Of a stretch of 64,000 nucleotides of DNA, positions 58,181 to 64,000 are shown piece by piece; within the stretch, counting starts at the first letter, position 1, and each line of letters begins with the position of its first letter. The translations under genes were made by a program, and so were the position numbers. This DNA is from Acanthochromis polyacanthus. Taxonomy: Eukaryota; Chordata; Actinopteri; Pomacentridae. The notes below the pieces were generated by a model. The model did no database searches and was not told where the DNA came from. It saw only the letters and a list, made by a program, of their open reading frames with translations. Where the stretch lies: contig NC_067134.1 of NCBI RefSeq assembly GCF_021347895.1, positions 27,192,152-27,256,151 on the forward strand. Reading direction: 5' to 3'.

Positions 58181-58726
58181 CCTTCCTGTGTAACTGCATC
58201 ACTCCAAACATCCAACACCAAACCTGCTGCTTGTTCAGGACTGACAGCCTGTCACAAGCTTGCAGTGGGTGGCATTAGTCTATCTAATCAGCAGGACTCA
58301 GGACAAGGTTACGCTCTTTTGTAAAAAAACATTTTTCTGTCTCCAATATATCATAATGATGGTGATGATCCCACAGGGCAGAGTTGTGATCGTTCACCTG
58401 CTGACTCAGCGCCAATTATAAACTGGCTGCTTCAGCTCTATCTTTTTCCAACGTAGGTACGTCCTGCTAGAACCACAGAACAGGAACAGCATCCGTCCCC
58501 TCTCCAACAAAGCTGCTGCTTCAGGCAAACTTTATCGTTCGTGTCCCTCGAGACAGGCATCAAGAAGCTTGGCAAGATTTCACAGCAAAGTCGATTTATT
58601 TGAACAGAGTGGCTCGCTGGGGGGAAAGTGAACCCAAGTTCAGCAACTTTGACACAAATTTTTATCACTGACAATAGCAAGCTGTCCTGACAGGACTGAC
58701 CTCTGAGGGAAGGGAAAGCTTTAGAG
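58181..58726. other. No gene seen
   Basis: Unique DNA; minus-strand frame at 58438-58758 runs into a hAT terminus and has no domain. Confidence 0.4.
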
Positions 58727-59603
58727 CAGGGGTGTCCAACATGAGGCCCGCGGGCCAAAACCGACCCTGCAGAGGGTCCAGGACGACTTTGTAAAGTGTA
58801 AAAATTACAGAGAAGACATTAACTGCAGATTGTAAATTTGTAAAAGTATAAATTTAAAATCATTTCGAGACCATGACAAGTTGTTTGGATCAGAAAGTAA
58901 AATACTAGATTGTTTATTGTTCTTTTGTCATTTTGTGTCTCATTTTTGTCATATTTTGTCTTGTTTTTGTTGGTTTTTGTCTTTTTTTGTCTCATGTTTT
59001 TGCAGTTTTGGTTCTCGTTCTTGTCGTTTTGTGTTTTTTTTTGTCTCGCTTGTGTTGTTAGTCTTCGTTTTTGTTGCTTTGTTTCTCGCTTTTGTCATTT
59101 TAAGTCTTGTTTGTGTCATTTGTGTAATTTTTTTGTTGCTTTGTAACTTTTTTGTCTCTTTTTTGTTTTGTTTCGTGTCATTGATCTTATTTTTGTCATT
59201 TTGCATCTGATTTTTTAAATATTTTGCCTTGTTTTTGTTGTTTATTTCTCTTGTTTTGTCTGACTTTTGTCGTTTTGATCATAAAGTAAAATACTCTATT
59301 GTTCACTTCCAGATATCTGTGACTAAATGTTGTGTTTCTTTGTAGACACTCTGGAAGTTGTAATGTGGAAATGCTAAACTCAGGCTGAATGTTGATGAAA
59401 CTGAATTTATTTTTCTGGAGAAATTTCAGGTTGATCGTGATGTTTTCCTTAAATGTGATCATCTTCAGAATGTGCTTTTTTGCACTAAAACAAAGGAAAA
59501 ATGTGGATTTCTTGTTATTTCTAGGTTATCATGCTGTGATTTTACTGGTCACTGGAGATCAAACTGAATGTGGAACCTGAACAAAAATGAGTTGACATTC
59601 CTG
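58727..59603 (+). mobile_element. hAT-type non-autonomous element (CAGGGGTG family), complete copy
   Basis: It runs from CAGGGGTGTCCAACATGAGG to GAGTTGACATTCCTG and is flanked by a perfect 8-bp duplication CTTTAGAG (58719-58726 and 59604-59611). This is the clearest evidence that the family is hAT. The interior TTTTGTC minisatellite spans about 58915-59280. The unique 3' arm (59280-59600) defines the arm seen truncated in other copies. Confidence 0.95.
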
Positions 59604-60698
59604 CTTTAGAGTGTAAATAGAGAACACTGTTGTAGATTGTTGGCTTTATACCACATCTGCCTTTTTTAAACTTCATCTGTTAGAGTGTGAACAAAACAGG
59701 TTTGATGAGCACACATTTACAAGACACTAGAATGAAATGTAATCTTATCTGTCTGTTGGTAATTTAAGCTAACAAGCTCACCAGCGGTTACCAAACTCAT
59801 CAACCCTTGAGCCACCCCTTCAGTAACTGCGCAGTGAGAACAAGCTTGTATTCTTATCCCAGCTGCACCAGGATGCTCCAGGCTTGTGCAGCCCCACCAG
59901 TACAATGAGTCCTTATATCATTGAACTTTACTGTCACACCATTACAGACCTCAATCAGCTTCTGGACGAAGTGGTTCTTCTGAGACAACGGCTCTCATTA
60001 CATGTCAGCGTGACAGAAATGATCACATGCTGGCTGAACTCCTAGCCACAGCAAACATCTCCTCTGAAACACTCTCAGACACTCTGCTTTTACTTCAGAA
60101 TCACCTCACATGTGACCACTACGACCCGCTGTCCTGTTGCATTGTTTAATTCCCACTTAATTATTCATTACACCTTTAACAGCATCTTAGGGATAAAACT
60201 TAATTTCCTTCCCTCATAAAATTGCCCTGTAGGACGGAGTCTCATAAAGAGCATGAACAGATAAGTGATGTTCCAGGTAAGTGGAAAGTAAACACAGTTT
60301 TATCTATTTATAGCCAGCAGTTCTCATAAACCACTGGGCTGCCTTGATAAATGGCATCTGCTAAGAGATATTCAAGAAGCACAGAAAAACCCACTCTGGT
60401 GTTTTTGACACTTCCCTCTACTCATCATGACAAACTGAATCTCTTGCAAACTTGGATAACATAATATTTTTTTGAGATTGTTTCCGATATTTTAGCAGCA
60501 GACAGTTCGTCCATCAGCATATAAACAGTAGATGTAGTTCAGTGTCAGAGGAGCTACGGAAAACAATGGATATCTCACAATGGCAACACCAGCGTGGTGA
60601 TGCTAACCTGTTGGACAAATTAACATCTTGAACTCATGAGATAAAGGTTCAGAGGAAAATCAGAAGCGATCTTAAAATACGTCATGTGGGGTCTGAGA
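59604..60698. other. No gene seen
   Basis: Unassigned unique DNA with no supported frame. Confidence 0.4.
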
Positions 60699-60954
60699 AT
60701 ATGAAGAGTTCATTTGCAAAAACAGATCACTCCGTTTTGATACATTTTCAGAAAACCTTTTTTTTTTATTATTGTTTACTTGAGATAATATCAATCAAAC
60801 TGAAGTTGAGTGGATTTGACTCAGTAGAAAAATCCAAAAATAAACAGAGAAAAAATAATTTATTAGTGTTGTTATTATTATGTCAGGTAAACAATAAAAA
60901 AAATGAGTTTTCTGAAAATGGAGTTACCCATTTTTGCAAATGAACTCTTCATAT
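60699..60954. mobile_element. 256-bp MITE with perfect 24-bp inverted ends
   Basis: ATATGAAGAGTTCATTTGC.. at 60699-60722 is exactly inverse to ..GCAAATGAACTCTTCATAT at 60931-60954, and the next part is also partly inverse (TTTTCAGAAAAC against GTTTTCTGAAAA). It ends eight bases before the target duplication of the next element. The superfamily is unclear. Confidence 0.88.
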
Positions 60955-60971
60955 CTTTTACTACATTCAGT

Positions 60972-61546
60972 TAGCCTAGCCACGCTACACCCATGTTTCT
61001 GACGGCACAAGGGTCTAGGGAAGCTCGACAGGGAGGGAGGCGGGCTAAAAGGTTGTCTATCAAATCCCTCTGCAGCAATTGGGTAGGTATACAACCAATC
61101 AGTGCAATGAATAGGCTGACGTGGTTCCGAGAGCACCAGCGGATTGTGGCTAAGTCCCATTAGCTTCCCAACCAGCGGAGCCAACTGGTATATTAAGGAT
61201 TTGCCATATCCCGTCGGCATAAGTCCAAACACGTCTTTCTTCTCAGTGAAACACTTCAGTGCCGTCCTTTGTTTATCTTTCAAGTTGAATTTTAGCTTCA
61301 AATCTTTAAGGGCTGTGGCCAAAGCCGAGTCGAAAGATAACTGTTTATTGTGCGCCGGTTGTTTCTGTCAGAATCGTCGTGCCTCTGTCGTCACTTCGTT
61401 ATGCCCGCCTTCTGACTCTACACTTCATGGTGATTGGTCCGGCCAGTTTTAGGAGAATCCAGCCTCGAGCCTTATAGAGGGTAACTAGACCCACCCTGGC
61501 AGAGAATTAAATTCGTTGCCGTGGGTTGTCTAGCGTAGCTAGGCTA
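60972..61546. mobile_element. Element with 9-bp target duplication, copy B, carrying a helicase fragment
   Basis: The ends TAGCCTAGCCACGCTA and TAGCGTAGCTAGGCTA are inverse, and ACATTCAGT is duplicated exactly at 60963-60971 and 61547-61555. The outer blocks match copy A (30611-32788). The middle, 61138-61355, encodes part of a RecQ-like helicase on the minus strand and is absent from copy A. Because the ends carry T/A at the border, an 8-bp duplication is also possible. Confidence 0.9.
61141..61355 (-). pseudogene. RecQ-like DNA helicase fragment (motif I region)
   Basis: On the minus strand the frame reads ..FDSALATALKDLKLKF, KDKQRTALKCF (a zero-like motif), then DVFGLMPTGYGKSLIYQLAP: helicase motif I (Walker A, GxGKS) as in the RecQ family, which unwinds DNA with ATP. 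It ends after LMGLSHNP, where the element sequence resumes and the frame becomes unrelated. Only the nucleotide-binding N-terminal part is present (about 70 residues); DEAH box and later motifs are missing. There is no start codon before it in the element. It is either captured from a host or transposon helicase gene or left over from a larger autonomous parent. Confidence 0.85.
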
Positions 61547-61555
61547 ACATTCAGT

Positions 61556-61929
61556 GGGATTTACCATGAATGTCTGTACAAAATTTCAGTCCATGGCAGG
61601 AGACTTACTGTCATGTTAATCTCAGTGAAAGTAGTGGACTAACAAAGTGACACGCCATGCTACAAGCGTAACTGAAAAGGGTGGGTGTCAGATTTTTGTT
61701 GATAGTTAAAAAAAACAACAACAACAGAGAAATGGAACAAATAAATTAGGAATTCGGCTTGTAGAGCTGTCCAAGGTGCTGAAATGTGACTTTATGTAGC
61801 TTTACTGTGCTTGTTGGCCTCCCGGCTAAAGGCAAGAATGCATCTGTTTAACTCCAGTTTTTGTTCTGTAAGTACTTTAGTAATGCTCTAAAACTCATGC
61901 CTGTGTATAATGGACTTTTAGTGTAAACA
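61556..61929. other. No gene seen
   Basis: ATTTACCATGAATGTCTGTA and CAAAATTTCAGTCCATGGCA resemble an old dispersed teleost repeat. Nothing else. Confidence 0.4.
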
Positions 61930-62296
61930 TAAAGTATCGTTCAAAAGTTTGGGATCACTTACAAATGTCCTTATTTTTGAAAGAAAAGCAGTTTTATTTT
62001 TTAATGAAGATAACATTAAATGAATGATAAATCCAGTGTAGACATTGCTAATGTGGTAAATGACTATTCTAGCTGGAAATGTTTAATGGAATATCTCCAT
62101 AGGGGTACAGAGGAACATTTCCAGCAACCATCACTCCTGTGCTCTAATGCTACATTGTGTTAGCTAATGGTGTTGAAAGGCTCATTGATGATTAGAAAAC
62201 CCTTGTGCAGTTATGTTAGCACATGGATAACAGTGGGAGTTTTCATGGAAGACATGAAATTTCCTGGGTGACCCCACACTTTTGAACGGTGGTGTA
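61930..62296 (+). mobile_element. Tc1/mariner-type MITE (GTTTGGGGTCA family), full length
   Basis: It starts TAAAGTATCGTTCAAAAGTT and ends CACTTTTGAACGGTGGTGTA, bounded by TA, 367 bp. The interior is uninterrupted and serves as reference for the other five copies. Confidence 0.9.
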
Positions 62297-62467
62297 CATG
62301 TTGTAGATCACTGTACCAGTTACATGAGTGAAAGTTTTGTTTGTCTTGGAACAGAGATCCAGATATACGCATATATTTCTAACAAGAACACTTGCATTTA
62401 TGTGTTATAGTAGACACCGAACATTTAGTCTCAGATGTCTGGAACTCAGCTATTTAGTCTTAATTTG

Positions 62468-62605
62468 TGATCTGAACAACTTGTCATGGTCTACAAATTA
62501 TTAAAAATTTACATTTTTACAAATTTACAATTTGCAGTTAATGTTTTCTGTAGTTTTTTACACTTTACAAATTCATCTCATGGGTCGGTTTGGGCCCCTG
62601 CTCTT
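62468..62605 (-). mobile_element. CAGGGGTG-family fragment
   Basis: CTGAACAACTTGTCATGGTC, then TTTACAATTTGCAGTTAATG and TTTTTACACTTTACAAATTC match the stretch between the minisatellite and the terminus of the copy at 46486 (47525-47620). Both ends are lost. Confidence 0.7.
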
Positions 62606-64000
62606 TTTGTTTGAGGCCGAGAACATTTTGAAGTACCTCTGTAAGCGTAATAACGATGCTTGTCCCTCTGTAAGAGCTAAAATACTATTAATTAATGCTG
62701 TCACTCCCTGTAACGTGACTCAGCGGTAGGCCTAACCTTTACTCTTTCACTGCTGTGATTTGTTAAGTCGTACATGAAAATAAAAGCTCCGTGTCGTGGA
62801 TTCGCTTATTTTTCTGGCCTCGGATATCATCACAGTGTTAACCGTGATGAGAAAAGCTGAATGTTGGCAGCAAAATGCACATTAAAGCCGACAAACACTC
62901 CAAGGTAGCAGCTTGAGTCTCTGCAATAAGGAGGCTACAAGCTGCAGGGAAAAAATAGCACAGAGGCCGCATCTCTGGAAAGCTGTCGGCTTCTGACAAA
63001 GAGAAAAGTGTTGAACAGAGGCTGCCTTCACATGGAATCTAGCACAGTGGTAAAAAGAAAAGGTCGTAAAGCAGCGTATGCCGCCGTCTCTCCAGCCCCC
63101 ACTACACCATTGTGGACTGTTTTCTCAATGGACCAGATGGAGGAAGAGCTCGTGTGAGAGCAGGACAGATGTTTCACTAGACTCTGGGTGTGTTTGTTTT
63201 CACTGTGCGTGTCTGAGAGTGAGACAGTGAGAGAGGCGAGGGCAGATAGATTGAATCCGGAAAGGAAAGTGGAGCGAGAGAGGAAATAAATTGAGAGGAA
63301 GCGAGGGAGAGAGTATTAAAACCTCCAGTCCAGATTACCTACCAGTGTGTAAGGCGCTAACAGGACTGTCTTTGCGCTAAATAAAAGTTTTAAATCTCTT
63401 TTGGCCTGCTACTTTATTGGAAGAGTGGTTCAACCTAATGCTGGAGGTCTTACCTCCATTATTAATAATTGACTTTCAATGCAAAAAATGTTATTTTTAC
63501 AGTAAAACTCCAGCAGCTGTCGTACATTTTCCTCATTTACACTAAAGAAATGTATTAATATTGTCATTCAGTTCATTTTACGGTTAAAAATGTGCTTTGT
63601 TCCATATTTTATTGGGAATTTTTGCTTTTAACCTTTTAAAAAGTTAGTTTTAATTGAAAATCTGCATGAGAATACCTATAAAATAAAGTTTGTGCCCCCT
63701 ATTATCAATACTACAACATTGTTCCCCTTTCAGCTCAACAGTTAGTGTATTTAGCTTTTAATTTATGTATTTTTAGCATGACATATAAGGAAAATTAGCG
63801 GGTGTAGCTGTCATAAATATGAAAGCATTTGCAATTCGACAGGTATAAACTGTAGTTTTTAAATGAAATAAATGCAAGAATGTCAGTTGTTATAAATATT
63901 ATGGCATGTTTACCTTATCAGCACAACAATACGTGCATTTACCTGTGAAAAATTGAATTATTTTTGAGAAATCATTTCAAAAATTATAGTACTGAATGTT
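62606..64000. other. No gene seen
   Basis: 63170-63330 is purine-rich (GAGAGAGGCGAGGG-like). 63400-64000 is AT-rich unique DNA with repeated TTATAAATAT-type words. No frame is supported. Confidence 0.4.

Overview
This window looks like non-coding, transposon-rich DNA from a teleost fish, probably a percomorph. The evidence is the repeat content: Tc1/mariner elements with TA target sites, several hAT-type elements with 8-bp target duplications, TTAA-target MITEs, LINE tails ending in GATAA repeats, and CA/TG microsatellites. No complete multi-exon host gene can be read. I assign no species.

Layout. 0.6-1.5 kb: a truncated CAGGGGTG-type hAT element. 3.85-5.86 kb: a decayed Tc1 element carrying two later insertions, one a hAT chimaera containing a piece of 28S rRNA gene, the other a 552-bp hAT MITE encoding a BED zinc finger. 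8.3-8.9 kb: a sister BED-finger MITE in the opposite orientation, with an open reading frame and a REST-like motif. 12.3-13.0, 15.9-17.3, 46.5-47.7, 48.5-49.2, 58.7-59.6 and 62.5 kb: further copies of the CAGGGGTG family, whose interiors have grown into TTTTGTC/GACAAAA minisatellites. 14.2-15.2 kb: a 41-bp AT-rich satellite. 17.4-18.1 kb: a mobile segment with a CCAAT box, a first coding exon and a splice donor. 23-24 kb: two TTAA-flanked MITEs. 30.6-32.8 kb: an element with a 9-bp target duplication, split by an almost intact Tc1 transposon. 51.0-51.9 kb: one Tc1-type MITE nested in another. 56.5-58.2 kb: an 11-bp minisatellite with a 132-bp higher-order repeat between two direct repeats. 60.7-61.5 kb: a MITE beside a second 9-bp-duplication element that carries a RecQ-like helicase fragment.

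Host coding potential is weak and unconfirmed. There is a possible 3'-terminal exon on the minus strand (39962-40318) with two AATAAA signals downstream, and a possible 5' exon on the plus strand (36782-37006) ending at a good splice donor. I recognise neither protein.

Several unique AT-rich stretches full of homeodomain-type TAATTA cores (about 11.0-11.3, 20.5-21.2, 29.4-30.1 and 50.2-50.9 kb) look like conserved non-coding elements of a developmental regulatory region, but conservation cannot be tested here. The genes do not form a pathway. The window is mainly a record of repeated transposon insertion, capture of host sequence, and tandem-repeat growth.
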